Origin: Bacteroides zoogleoformans
GTDB lineage: Bacteria > Bacteroidota > Bacteroidia > Bacteroidales > Bacteroidaceae
Reading direction: 5' to 3'
Length of the DNA: 64,000 nucleotides
NCBI RefSeq assembly: GCF_002998435.1
Contig: NZ_CP027231.1
Location: 2,583,001-2,647,000, forward strand
Positions 33,509 to 43,145 of this stretch are shown piece after piece (position 1 is the stretch's first letter; each line of letters opens with the position of its first letter). Below the pieces are notes generated by a model. The model made no database searches. It was not told where the DNA came from and saw nothing but the letters and a program-made list of their open reading frames with translations. The position numbers and the translations under genes are program-made.

Positions 33509-36500
33509 ATGAGAAAACTTATTCTTGTCATAATGACTTTGACCGTGGTTTGTGTATCGGTCGTAGCTTCAGCAGACTTCAGGTTCCGTCATTTTTCTGT
33601 GGAGAATGGGTTGTCGTCCAATGCGGTACGTGCCATCATACAAGATAAACACAGCTTTATGTGGTTTGGAACCGATGACGGGTTGAACCGCTATGACGGC
33701 ATCAACGTAAAAGTCTATAAATCTGATCCGCAAGGGCAGAATGACTACATTTCGGCATTGTATGATGCGGGCGACAGGATTTGGGTGGGAACGGACAAAG
33801 GACTTTTGACCTATGATTACGAGACGGAGAGCCTGAGGACTTTTAATGTGGCTACCTTGCGTGGGATAATCCCCAAGACCACTGTTAGTTGCATTGCCGA
33901 GGACAAAGACGGGAACTTGTGGTTTTCTACCGTGGGGCAGGGAGTATTCAGGTATAACGCGCACAAGTCCTGTCTGGAACAATATGAGTTTCAAGAGGCG
34001 AATAATCTCGTAGCTGCCGTTATGGTAGATGCGGATAATCAGATATGGGCTGTGACAAACTGGGGCAGTGAGGGGCTAACCAAGTTGAACAAAGCGGGAA
34101 ACAGGTTTGAGCCTTTTCACCTTATCTATGAGGCGAATGGACAAAATTCCAATTCATTGGCCCTTATGGAAGATTCGGAACGCGTGCTTTGGCTGGGTAC
34201 TTGGGAATGCGGCCTGCAAAAGGTGGACAAGTATACAAGAAGAGTGACTACATACCTGCATCCGTCGGCTGGGCAAGGGGTGTTGCATATTCATTCCTTG
34301 ATGGAATATGCTCCTCACCGGCTTTTGATAGGCTCGGACGACGGACTCCTGCTGTTCAATACGCTTACTGGAGAACATCATTTATTTACAGAAGACGAGA
34401 CAGAGCCTTATGCCATTTCCAATCGTTTTGTTTATCCTATCGTGAAGGACGTCGAGGGAGGAATATGGATAGGTACTTATTATGGAGGGGTGAACTACAT
34501 ATCGCCCAATACGGGGCAATTTGAAAGTTTTGCCCATTCTCGTTTCTCCAATTCGGTAAGTGGAACTGTCATCAGTCGTTTTTGTGAAGACAGATACGGA
34601 CGTATATGGATTGCGTCGGATGACGGGGGATTGAATTGTTATATACCGGAGGAACGAAGGTTTATTTGTTATCAGGCAGGGGGCAAGAAGAACAGCCTAT
34701 CTTACCATAATGTTCATGCGCTGTGCATGGATGGTGATAATCTGTGGATTGGCACTTACACAGGAGGAGTGAATGTGCTCGATTTGCGCACGGGCGTCTT
34801 TAGGGTCTATGGCTCTTATCGAGATAACCCGTCGACGCTTGATGGAACGAGTTCTTATGCCATCTTCAGAGACTGCGAAGAGAATATTTGGGTGACATCT
34901 ATGTCAGGAGTAAATTTGTATAATCGGAAGACGGACGATTTTACAAGGGTGAAAGACTTGAGCGCATTGACCATCGATATCGATCAGGATGCGGACGGGA
35001 ACCTTTGGTTCTCTACGCAAGGGAAGGGGTTGTTCAAATATAATCCGGACAGACAAACTTGGAAAAATTACGTGCACGACAGCATTCCGGGTGCTTTGCC
35101 CGGCGATCAGGTGAATTGTACCTTGATTGACGGTGACGGGAATATGTGGGTCGGAACGATGAATGGTCTTTGTCAATATGATAGGAAGCATGATGCGTTT
35201 GAGGTTGTCCCTTTGGATATCCCCGGCAAGAATATTTGTGGAATAGTGGAAGAACAGCGGGTACTATGGCTGACTACTGCCAAAGGATTGGTCCGTTATG
35301 TGCCGGGAGAGGGGGCGCAGGTCTTTTCTGTCAGTGATGGGCTGCGGAGTGAACAGTTCTTGCCGAATGCTGTATTGAAAGCCTCGGATGGGAAAATCTA
35401 CATTGGTTCGGTGAATGGCTTCAATGCTTTCTATCCCTATCAGATAAAGGTCAATAAGGTGCTCCTGCCGGTAGTGATAACCGGCCTGGAGGTTTCTAAT
35501 AAGAGAATCGGGATAGGGAACCGATTGCTGCCGAAGGCATTGAATGCAATGACGGAGTTGGAACTTTCTTATAAAGAAAATGTTTTTAGTCTGTTATATG
35601 CCTCGTTGAGCTATTGTACACCGGAGAAGAATCAGTACGCCTATAAATTGGAGGGGTTTGACAAAGAATGGAATTATGTGGGGGCACAGAATAAGGCGAC
35701 TTATACCAACCTGCCTGCGGGAGATTATGTGTTCAGAGTGAGGGCGACTAATAATGACGGAGTCTGGAGCGACAAGGAAGCCACGCTGAAAATCATCATC
35801 TGTCCGCCTTTCTATTGGAGCATGGCTGCCAAAATCTTCTATTTCGTATGTGCATGCCTCGTATTGGCTTTCTTCATACGCTTCTTGTTGAAACGAACGG
35901 AAAAGAAGCATACAGAGGAAATCAATCGGTTGAACGCGACCAAGGAGAAAGAGGTGCACGAGTCCAAAATCAAGTTCTTTACGATGATAGCCCATGAGAT
36001 ACGTACGCCGGTCTCGCTCATCATAGGGCCTTTGGAGAAAATCATGAAGTCCGCTGCTTCAATCCCTTCCGGGGTGCGTGATGATTTGAGCATTATAGAC
36101 CGTAACAGCCAAAGGCTGCTATTCTTGGTGAATCAGTTGCTGGACTTCCGCAAAGTGGAGCAAGAGGGAATGGCCATTCGATTTGCCTGGCAAAACATGT
36201 GTCAGTTGCTGGAAGCCGTATGCGAACGGTTCGCCCCTTTTATCTCTCATCATGGCGCCCGGTTGGATGTGGAGTATCCGGACGCGGATTTTATGGCTAT
36301 GGTGGATGGCGAAGCAGTTACGAAGCTTATAAGCAATCTGTTGACCAATGCCTGTAAATATACCAAGGACAGGGTGATCTTATCCTGCACGATACAGCCC
36401 GAACAGCATACATTCGTCGTCAGAGTGACGGATAACGGCGTCGGTATCGGCAAGGAAGAACAAGAGAAGATTTTCAAGCCCTTCTATCAAGCCGTGGATA

Positions 36501-37504
36501 ATAAACCGGGCACAGGCATCGGCCTTAGCATCGTGAAGAGTATTGTAGAAGCTCATAATGGCTGTATAGAAGTCGAATCGGACGTGAATAGGGGTTCTTC
36601 CTTTATCGTGACGCTCCCTATAGAACAATGCAATACAGAAGCGGAGAACGGAGAGGCGGATATCCTTAATCCTGCTATACCTGAGGATATCCTTTCTGAA
36701 AGGTTGCCGGTGGTGATTGCTCCCAAAGACAGGCCCGTGATGCTAATTGTGGACGATAATGAAGAGATGCGTCATTTCCTCTCGAATAGTTTGGCCGGAC
36801 AATATGTTGTCTTGACTGCCGAAGACGGACTGGATGCCTTGGAGAAGATGAAACAGAACGATGTGACTTTGATTGTGAGCGACTGGATGATGCCCCGCAT
36901 GGATGGGATTGAACTTTGTCGGAAGATACGGGCTGACCAAACCACGAGTCATATCCCGTTTATTCTGCTGACTGCCAAGACGGATCTGGAGTCTAAGGTG
37001 GAAGGATTGGATTGCGGGGCGGACGCTTATATAGAGAAACCTTTTTCCGTGCAATATTTGGAGGCTTGCATCAAGAATCTGCTCGAATTGCGCGATTTGT
37101 TGCGTAATAAATTCTCGAAGATGCCTATGATACCCTTGAGCAGTGTGGCAAGCAATGCGACGGATAACAGATTTCTTACTCGTATCAACGAAATCATTGA
37201 GCAGAACTTTTCTAATTCGGAGTTGTCTGTCGATTTCTTGGCAGAGCAGTTATGTATAAGTCGTTCCGGGTTGTTTGCAAAAATCAAAACATTGGCAGAC
37301 GTCACCCCCAATGAACTGATTCAGATTGTCAGACTCAAGAAGGCGGCCGCATTGCTTATGGAAAATCAATACCGGATTAATGAAATATGCTACATGGTAG
37401 GCTTCAACAGCCCGTCTTATTTTGCAAAATGTTTTCAGAAACAGTTCGGCATAAAGCCGGGAGAATTTGTAAGCGGAAAAGGCCGAATGCCCGGCCCGCC
37501 ATGA
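33509..37504 (+). CDS. Hybrid two-component system regulator (HTCS)
   Basis: From the ATG at 33509 the protein has 1331 residues. In order: signal peptide, about 13-14 Reg_prop propeller repeats forming a periplasmic sensor (25-690, repeats such as DNLWIGTYTGGVNVLD), Y_Y_Y domain (~690-765), membrane helix (~774-793), HisKA with H829 in AHEIRTP, HATPase with DNGVGIGKEEQEKIF, receiver (~1075-1185) with D1125 in SDWMMPRMDG, and an AraC-type HTH (~1225-1325). It senses an oligosaccharide and turns on its own locus. All key phospho-residues are present. It closes the locus on the same strand. Confidence 0.96.
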   Translation: MRKLILVIMTLTVVCVSVVASADFRFRHFSVENGLSSNAVRAIIQDKHSFMWFGTDDGLNRYDGINVKVYKSDPQGQNDYISALYDAGDRIWVGTDKGLLTYDYETESLRTFNVATLRGIIPKTTVSCIAEDKDGNLWFSTVGQGVFRYNAHKSCLEQYEFQEANNLVAAVMVDADNQIWAVTNWGSEGLTKLNKAGNRFEPFHLIYEANGQNSNSLALMEDSERVLWLGTWECGLQKVDKYTRRVTTYLHPSAGQGVLHIHSLMEYAPHRLLIGSDDGLLLFNTLTGEHHLFTEDETEPYAISNRFVYPIVKDVEGGIWIGTYYGGVNYISPNTGQFESFAHSRFSNSVSGTVISRFCEDRYGRIWIASDDGGLNCYIPEERRFICYQAGGKKNSLSYHNVHALCMDGDNLWIGTYTGGVNVLDLRTGVFRVYGSYRDNPSTLDGTSSYAIFRDCEENIWVTSMSGVNLYNRKTDDFTRVKDLSALTIDIDQDADGNLWFSTQGKGLFKYNPDRQTWKNYVHDSIPGALPGDQVNCTLIDGDGNMWVGTMNGLCQYDRKHDAFEVVPLDIPGKNICGIVEEQRVLWLTTAKGLVRYVPGEGAQVFSVSDGLRSEQFLPNAVLKASDGKIYIGSVNGFNAFYPYQIKVNKVLLPVVITGLEVSNKRIGIGNRLLPKALNAMTELELSYKENVFSLLYASLSYCTPEKNQYAYKLEGFDKEWNYVGAQNKATYTNLPAGDYVFRVRATNNDGVWSDKEATLKIIICPPFYWSMAAKIFYFVCACLVLAFFIRFLLKRTEKKHTEEINRLNATKEKEVHESKIKFFTMIAHEIRTPVSLIIGPLEKIMKSAASIPSGVRDDLSIIDRNSQRLLFLVNQLLDFRKVEQEGMAIRFAWQNMCQLLEAVCERFAPFISHHGARLDVEYPDADFMAMVDGEAVTKLISNLLTNACKYTKDRVILSCTIQPEQHTFVVRVTDNGVGIGKEEQEKIFKPFYQAVDNKPGTGIGLSIVKSIVEAHNGCIEVESDVNRGSSFIVTLPIEQCNTEAENGEADILNPAIPEDILSERLPVVIAPKDRPVMLIVDDNEEMRHFLSNSLAGQYVVLTAEDGLDALEKMKQNDVTLIVSDWMMPRMDGIELCRKIRADQTTSHIPFILLTAKTDLESKVEGLDCGADAYIEKPFSVQYLEACIKNLLELRDLLRNKFSKMPMIPLSSVASNATDNRFLTRINEIIEQNFSNSELSVDFLAEQLCISRSGLFAKIKTLADVTPNELIQIVRLKKAAALLMENQYRINEICYMVGFNSPSYFAKCFQKQFGIKPGEFVSGKGRMPGPP

Positions 37505-37525
37505 CTGCCGCTGAGAGCTGAAAAT

Positions 37526-37563
37526 AAAAAAAGACCGCCGAGAGTGGAAGCCTCCCAACAGTC
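37526..37563 (-). terminator. Rho-independent terminator of tRNA-Met
   Basis: On the minus strand GACTGTTGGGAG and CTCTCGGCGGTC (37533-37544) form 12 contiguous pairs including G-U pairs, with a short loop, followed by T7 (37526-37532). It lies 15 bp beyond the tRNA end. Confidence 0.7.
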
Positions 37564-37577
37564 TGTCTCTTACTTTG

Positions 37578-37651
37578 TAGCGGGACCCGGGATTGAACCG
37601 GGGACCTCATGATTATGAATCATGCGCTCTAACCAGCTGAGCTATCCCGCC
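37578..37651 (-). tRNA. tRNA-Met (anticodon CAT), elongator type
   Basis: A 74-nt cloverleaf: acceptor GGCGGGA/TCCCGCT, D stem GCTC/GAGC, anticodon stem CATGA/TCATG with loop TTCATAA (CAT), T stem CCCGG/CCGGG, discriminator A, no encoded CCA. The first pair (G-U) and lack of the three G-C pairs of initiators in the anticodon stem argue against initiator tRNA. A tRNA-Ile with modified CAU cannot be fully excluded by sequence. Confidence 0.93.
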
Positions 37652-37672
37652 ATCGTTTCTCGATTGCGGGTG

Positions 37673-37703
37673 CAAAGATATGTCTTTTCTTTAAAGTACC
37701 AAA
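37673..37703 (-). promoter_or_regulatory. Promoter of tRNA-Met
   Basis: On the minus strand TTTG (37703-37700), exactly 19 bp, TATCTTTG (37680-37673), the best match to the Bacteroides -33/-7 consensus in the window. The TSS would fall a few bases before the tRNA. Confidence 0.75.
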
Positions 37704-37871
37704 ACTTTTGTGGAATTTTTCTGTGTTGTGGAACACGATAAGTTCCACTAAGAAGTGCAAATAGTCTCTGTTATTATAAGATGGGTATGAATAAAATTAA
37801 CGATTTATTTTTTTTGTAATTAGAAAAAAGTATTTATCTTGGTCGGCGCAATAACAAAGAAGAATAATACA

Positions 37872-38258
37872 ATGGAAAGAAAAAAAATACATTTGGAGTT
37901 TCTCTTGAATGCGACCTCTAAAGGTATTCTTTGGACAGCGATAAGTACTCCTACCGGTTTGGAGGGCTGGTTTGCCGACAGGGTTCAATTAGAAGACAAA
38001 ACTGTTACCTTTTTTTGGGGGAAGGCGGAAAAACGTGATGCAGAGGTTGTGGCTGTGCGAGTCTACTCGTTTATCCGTTTTCGCTGGTTGGACGACCAAA
38101 ATGAGCGAGAATTCTTTGAGTTGAAAATGACAAATAATGAGTTGACTAATGATTTTGTTTTGGAAATAACCGACTTTGCGGCAGCAGACGAAGTGGCTGA
38201 TTTGCGTGAATTATGGGAATCACAAGTAGATACCTTGCGGAGAACTTGCGGTTTTTAG
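37872..38258 (+). CDS. START-like domain protein
   Basis: The protein has 128 residues from the ATG at 37872. MERKKIHLEFLLNATSKGILWTAIS with STPTGLEGWFAD is the N-terminus of the START/AHSA1-like fold used for binding small lipids or as a chaperone-like module; the ligand is unknown. It is a widespread Bacteroidetes protein. It lies 76 bp ahead of the LptF/G permease on the same strand, so a link to lipid handling is possible but unproven. Confidence 0.8.
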   Translation: MERKKIHLEFLLNATSKGILWTAISTPTGLEGWFADRVQLEDKTVTFFWGKAEKRDAEVVAVRVYSFIRFRWLDDQNEREFFELKMTNNELTNDFVLEITDFAAADEVADLRELWESQVDTLRRTCGF

Positions 38259-38334
38259 TTAACTTTCGATTAAAAATTTCCCCTACTCCCTTTTTTATGC
38301 TACTTTTGTGTTCTCATTGCATGAAACAAGTAAA

Positions 38335-40236
38335 ATGTTGCGCATAAAAAAGTTAGATATATTTGTCCTGAAGAGTTTCTGCACCCTCTTCATAGGGACT
38401 TTCTTCATCTGCCTTTTTATCTTCATGATGCAATTTCTGTGGAGGTATGTGGATGAATTGATCGGGAAAGGCTTGGAGATGACTGTCATGGCACAGTTTT
38501 TCTTTTATTCGGCACTGACCTTGGTTCCTGTGTCATTGCCGCTGGCTGTTCTGCTGGCTGCTCTTATCACTTTCGGAAATTTTGGAGAACGCTTTGAACT
38601 GCTTGCCATGAAGGCGGCCGGCATTTCGTTGTTGAAAATCATGCGGCCTTTGATTGTCTTTATCGGGTTTATTTGTTTTCAGTCTTTTTATTTCCAGAAT
38701 GTGATAGGCCCTAAAGCACAGACAGACTTAGGGACTTTGCTTATTTCCATGAAACAGAAAGCACCGGAGCTTGATATTCCGGAAGGTGTATTTTATGATG
38801 AAATAGAGGGATATAACCTATATGTGAAACGGAAGAACCGTGACACGGGAATGTTGTATGATGTCCTTATATACAATTTTGAAAAGGGCTTTGAGAATGC
38901 CCAGATTATAAAAGCTGATTCGGGGCGTCTGGAAATGACCGCCGACAAGAAGCATTTGTATCTGCATTTATATAGTGGCGAACAGTTTGAAAACTTGAGG
39001 TCTCAAAGTATGGATCAAAGAAATGTGCCTTATCGACGGGAGACTTTTCGGGAGAAACATGCAATCATTGAGTTTGACTCGGATTTCAATATGGTGGACG
39101 CCGGTATCATGAGTAATTACTCCAGTAGCAAGAACATGAAGAAACTGCAGATGGGCATTGATTCAATGCGGGTTCTGAATGACAGCCTGGCCCGTGTGTA
39201 TTACGAAGAGGCGATGCGGGGAACATATAGGGTTGCAGCCGCTATGAGCAAGGAAGATACGCTGAAAATAGAAAAAGCTCATTTGGGTGAATATAATGTG
39301 GACAGCATATTCAATGCGGCTACGTTGCTACAGAAGCAGAAGGTTATCTCTGCGGCTATTGGCCGGGCCGAAGGAGCCGGAAGTGATTGGAGCTTTAAAA
39401 GCAACGATATATTGGGGACGGAAAATAACCTTCGTCGGCACATGACTTCCTGGCACGAAAAACTGACTCTTTCATTGGCATGTCTCATCTTCTTTTTTAT
39501 CGGCGCTCCTCTTGGGGGAATTATTCGTAAGGGTGGGTTGGGAATGCCGGTAGTCGTTTCCGTATTGATTTTCATCGTTTATTATATCATCAATAATACG
39601 GGCTATAAGATGGCCCGTGACGGTAAGTGGATTGTATGGATGGGAATGTGGACCAGTACGGCGGTATTGGCGCCGCTGGGTGTATTCCTTACTTACAAAT
39701 CGAATATCGACTCTGTAGTGTTGAATGCAGATGCTTATATAAACTGGTTCAAGAAGGTGGCGGGGATTCGTAATATGCGTCATCTGTTTCGCAAGGAAGT
39801 CATCATTCATGACCCCGATTATGCACGCATTCCCGGAGACTTGCGCAAGTTGTCGGCAGATTGCCGCGAATATGCCGAAAAGAAAGCCTTGAAGAATGCG
39901 CCCAATTATTTTAAGTTGTGGATGGCTGGTAATAGGGATGAAGTAATGGAGAATATCAATGAACGGCTGGAAAGCCTGATAGATGAAATGTCGAATACAA
40001 AATCCGTCACTTTGCTGACTGCGTTGAACAATTATCCCATTATTCCGGTTCATGCACATGTTCGCCCGTTTCGTAGCTATTGGCTGAATTTGCTCTGTGG
40101 GGCGTTTTTCCCGATGGGCTTGTTTTTTTATTTCCGCATCTGGATATTTCGTATCCGCTTGAATAAGGATATGGAGCGGATTATCAAGATTAATGAGGAG
40201 ATCATTGGGATAATAGAAAATAAAGAGAATAAATAA
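38335..40236 (+). CDS. LptF/LptG-family LPS export permease
   Basis: The protein has 633 residues from the ATG at 38335. MLRIKKLDIFVLKSFCTLFIGTFF begins the first of three N-terminal helices, then a periplasmic jellyroll domain (about 100-370), then three helices (LACLIFFFIGAPLGGIIRKGG). A C-terminal extension of about 170 residues with one more hydrophobic segment is longer than in E. coli LptF/G (~360) but usual for Bacteroidetes. It pulls LPS from the inner membrane into the Lpt bridge with LptB and LptC. It is followed by ribBA at 15 bp. Confidence 0.93.
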   Translation: MLRIKKLDIFVLKSFCTLFIGTFFICLFIFMMQFLWRYVDELIGKGLEMTVMAQFFFYSALTLVPVSLPLAVLLAALITFGNFGERFELLAMKAAGISLLKIMRPLIVFIGFICFQSFYFQNVIGPKAQTDLGTLLISMKQKAPELDIPEGVFYDEIEGYNLYVKRKNRDTGMLYDVLIYNFEKGFENAQIIKADSGRLEMTADKKHLYLHLYSGEQFENLRSQSMDQRNVPYRRETFREKHAIIEFDSDFNMVDAGIMSNYSSSKNMKKLQMGIDSMRVLNDSLARVYYEEAMRGTYRVAAAMSKEDTLKIEKAHLGEYNVDSIFNAATLLQKQKVISAAIGRAEGAGSDWSFKSNDILGTENNLRRHMTSWHEKLTLSLACLIFFFIGAPLGGIIRKGGLGMPVVVSVLIFIVYYIINNTGYKMARDGKWIVWMGMWTSTAVLAPLGVFLTYKSNIDSVVLNADAYINWFKKVAGIRNMRHLFRKEVIIHDPDYARIPGDLRKLSADCREYAEKKALKNAPNYFKLWMAGNRDEVMENINERLESLIDEMSNTKSVTLLTALNNYPIIPVHAHVRPFRSYWLNLLCGAFFPMGLFFYFRIWIFRIRLNKDMERIIKINEEIIGIIENKENK

Positions 40237-40251
40237 AAGAGATTATAGATT

Positions 40252-41466
40252 ATGGAAAATGTAAAATTGGATACGATAGAAGAAGCTGTTGAAGACTTCA
40301 AGGCCGGTAATTTTGTGGTCGTGGTAGATGATGAGGACCGTGAAAATGAGGGCGATTTGATTATTGCAGCCGAAATGATAACACCGGAGAAGGTGAACTT
40401 TATGCTGAAGCATGCTCGTGGCGTACTCTGCGCCCCCATTACTGTTTCGCGTTGCAAAGAGTTGGACTTGCCACATCAGGTGTCGGATAATACTTCGGTG
40501 CTGGGTACTCCCTTTACTGTGACAATTGATAAGCTGGAAGGTTGCACCACCGGTGTCTCTGCTGCCGATCGGGCTGCAACGATTCGGGCGTTGGCCGATC
40601 CGGCTTCTACTCCGGCTACGTTTGGCCGTCCCGGACATATTAATCCGCTGTATGCTCAGGAAAAAGGAGTGCTTCGGCGTGCCGGCCACACGGAAGCTGC
40701 AATTGATTTGGCTCGTTTGGCGGGTCTCTATCCCGCGGGTGCGCTCATGGAGGTTATGAATGAAGACGGCACTATGGCACGTTTGCCCGAATTGCGTAAG
40801 ATGGCAGATGAGTTTGGCTTGAAGTTGATTTCTATACGCGATTTGATTGCTTATCGTTTGAAACAGGAATCCATCATAGAGAAAGGTGTAGAGGTTGATA
40901 TGCCTACGAAGCATGGGCATTTCCGTTTGATCCCTTTTCGCCAGAAATCAAACGGTTTGGAGCATGTGGCCTTGTTTAAGGGCACATGGGACTTGAATGA
41001 ACCTGTTTTGGTGCGTGTGCACTCTTCTTGTATCACAGGCGATATCTTTGGCTCTAAGCGCTGCGATTGTGGCGAGCAATTGTATAAAGCAATGGAGATG
41101 ATAGAGAAAGCCGGTAAGGGTGTAATTGTGTATCTGAATCAGGAAGGACGCGGTATCGGGCTGATGGAGAAAATGAAAGCCTACAAATTGCAAGAAGATG
41201 GGATGGATACTGTAGACGCCAATCTTTGTCTGGGGCATTTGGCCGATGAGCGCGACTATGGAGTGGGAGCGCAAATACTTCGTGAGATTGGTGTGCACAA
41301 GATGCGTCTGTTGACCAATAATCCGGTGAAGCGTGTTGGTTTGGAAGCCTATGGGTTGGAAATTACGGAGAATGTTCCTGTTGAATCCATTCCGAATAAG
41401 TATAATGAACGCTACTTACGTACCAAAAAAGAACGTATGGGTCATATGCTTCATTTTAATAAGTAA
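40252..41466 (+). CDS. ribBA: Bifunctional DHBP synthase / GTP cyclohydrolase II
   Basis: The protein has 404 residues. The N-terminal half is 3,4-dihydroxy-2-butanone-4-phosphate synthase with [12 protein letters not shown]; the C-terminal half is GTP cyclohydrolase II with zinc cysteines in [20 protein letters not shown] and NQEGRGIGL. Both catalyse the first committed steps of riboflavin synthesis. No FMN riboswitch is seen in the 15 bp before it; it is probably read through from the LptF/G gene. Confidence 0.97.
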   Translation: MENVKLDTIEEAVEDFKAGNFVVVVDDEDRENEGDLIIAAEMITPEKVNFMLKHARGVLCAPITVSRCKELDLPHQVSDNTSVLGTPFTVTIDKLEGCTTGVSAADRAATIRALADPASTPATFGRPGHINPLYAQEKGVLRRAGHTEAAIDLARLAGLYPAGALMEVMNEDGTMARLPELRKMADEFGLKLISIRDLIAYRLKQESIIEKGVEVDMPTKHGHFRLIPFRQKSNGLEHVALFKGTWDLNEPVLVRVHSSCITGDIFGSKRCDCGEQLYKAMEMIEKAGKGVIVYLNQEGRGIGLMEKMKAYKLQEDGMDTVDANLCLGHLADERDYGVGAQILREIGVHKMRLLTNNPVKRVGLEAYGLEITENVPVESIPNKYNERYLRTKKERMGHMLHFNK

Positions 41467-41540
41467 CAATCTTTTTGCTTTATCATGTCAAATAAAAGCG
41501 CTTTTTTTGTAGGAAATAACAACCATTAAATAGAAACAAA

Positions 41541-42734
41541 ATGAACCAATTATCAGATCGTTTAAACAGTTTGTCGCCATCCGCGACACTGGCTATGTCT
41601 CAAAAGAGCGCAGAGCTGAAGGCTCAAGGCGTAGATGTAATCAACCTGAGTGTGGGAGAACCGGATTTCAATACTCCTGACCACATCAAAGAGGCTGCGA
41701 AAAAGGCGATAGACGATAACTTCTCTCGCTATTCTCCCGTTCCGGGCTATCCGGCTTTGCGTAATGCAATTGTAGAAAAGTTGAAAAAAGAAAATGGTCT
41801 GGAATATACTGCGGCACAAATCTCGTGTGCCAATGGTGCCAAACAGTCGGTTTGCAACGCGATTCTGGTATTGGTGAATCCGGGTGATGAAGTGATTGTT
41901 CCTGCTCCTTATTGGGTGAGCTATCCCGAGATGGTGAAATTGGCCGAAGGTAAGCCGGTCATTGTGACTGCCGGTATCGTCCAGGACTTTAAAATTACGC
42001 CTGCACAGCTGGAGGCTGCCATCACTCCGAAGACAAAAGCATTGATTCTGTGTTCTCCTTCCAATCCTACAGGATCTGTCTATAGTAAGGAGGAACTGGC
42101 TGGTCTGGCTGCCGTATTGGCCAAGCATCCGCAAGTAATAGTGATTGCAGATGAGATTTACGAACATATCAACTACATCGGTAAACATCAAAGTATTGCG
42201 CAGTTCCCCGAAATGAAAGAACGTACTGTCATTGTGAATGGTGTCTCCAAGGCGTATGCCATGACGGGATGGCGTATCGGCTTTGTCGCCGGACCGGAAT
42301 GGATAGTGAAAGCTTGTAACAAATTGCAAGGGCAATATACATCCGGCCCTTGCTCTGTTTCTCAGAAGGCTGCCGAGGCTGCTTATACCGGTACGCAGAA
42401 ACCGGTGGAAGAAATGCGACAGGCTTTTGAACGCCGTCGTAATCTGATTGTGAAACTGGCTAAAGAAGTGCCGGGTTTCGAGGTAAATGTGCCGGAAGGG
42501 GCTTTCTATTTATTCCCTAAGTGTGATTCATTCTTTGGGAAATCAGCCGGTGAACGCAAAATAGGCAATTCGGATGATTTGGCCATGTACTTATTGGAGG
42601 TGGCCCATGTGGCTTGTGTGGGCGGTGCTTCTTTCGGCGCTCCCGAATGCATTCGTATGAGTTATGCCACCAGTGACGAGAACATAGTTGAAGCTATTCG
42701 TAGAATGAAGGCGGCATTGGCGGAATTGAAATAA
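41541..42734 (+). CDS. Aspartate/aromatic aminotransferase, class I (PLP)
   Basis: The protein has 397 residues. GEPDFNTPDHI, YSPVPGYPALRNAI, the PLP-binding Lys in VNGVSKAYAMTGWRIGF and the C-terminal Arg in ECIRMSYATS are those of fold-type I subgroup Ib aspartate transaminases. It moves the amino group between aspartate (or a prephenate-type substrate) and 2-oxoglutarate. It lies 74 bp after ribBA and is followed by a strong terminator. Confidence 0.93.
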   Translation: MNQLSDRLNSLSPSATLAMSQKSAELKAQGVDVINLSVGEPDFNTPDHIKEAAKKAIDDNFSRYSPVPGYPALRNAIVEKLKKENGLEYTAAQISCANGAKQSVCNAILVLVNPGDEVIVPAPYWVSYPEMVKLAEGKPVIVTAGIVQDFKITPAQLEAAITPKTKALILCSPSNPTGSVYSKEELAGLAAVLAKHPQVIVIADEIYEHINYIGKHQSIAQFPEMKERTVIVNGVSKAYAMTGWRIGFVAGPEWIVKACNKLQGQYTSGPCSVSQKAAEAAYTGTQKPVEEMRQAFERRRNLIVKLAKEVPGFEVNVPEGAFYLFPKCDSFFGKSAGERKIGNSDDLAMYLLEVAHVACVGGASFGAPECIRMSYATSDENIVEAIRRMKAALAELK

Positions 42735-42748
42735 TGATTGCTAATAAT

Positions 42749-42782
42749 AGAAGGCCCGGTTTCATATGGAACCGGGCCTTCT
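42749..42782. terminator. Bidirectional terminator between aminotransferase and ferredoxin
   Basis: AGAAGGCCCGGTT (42749-42761) pairs perfectly over 13 bp with AACCGGGCCTTCT (42770-42782), with an 8-nt loop. It sits between convergent stops and can end transcription from both sides. Confidence 0.85.
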
Positions 42783-42803
42783 GTTCGTTTAAGGAGGTGT
42801 GTA

Positions 42804-42974
42804 TTATTCTCCCGGATGAATTGCTTCAGACGGACAAACATCTGCGCAAGTTCCGCATTCAGTACATGCTTCAGGGTCGATGGAATACTTGTCACCTTCA
42901 GAAATTGCGCCTACCGGACACTCGTCAATACAAGTGCCGCAAGCAATACAGTCGTCATTAATTACGTAAGCCAT
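42804..42974 (-). CDS. 2[4Fe-4S] ferredoxin
   Basis: A 56-residue protein with two CxxCxxCxxxC motifs: CIACGTCIDECP and CTECGTCADVCP. It carries two [4Fe-4S] clusters and serves as a low-potential electron carrier, for instance for pyruvate:ferredoxin oxidoreductase in anaerobes. It ends ahead of the shared terminator with the aminotransferase. Confidence 0.95.
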   Translation of the reverse strand: MAYVINDDCIACGTCIDECPVGAISEGDKYSIDPEACTECGTCADVCPSEAIHPGE

Positions 42975-43145
42975 TTTCTTTTAGATTTAAATTGTTATTA
43001 GTACTAATTAGTTTGACAAAAATAGTGGTTTTCTTCGTTGGTTGTTGCTATTGCTTATTAAAAACTTTTAATTTGTATGCTGTCTAAATAACGGACGATG
43101 ACACGTGAATATGTCCCTTTCTTGATTTGCAGGATAGACGCATCT

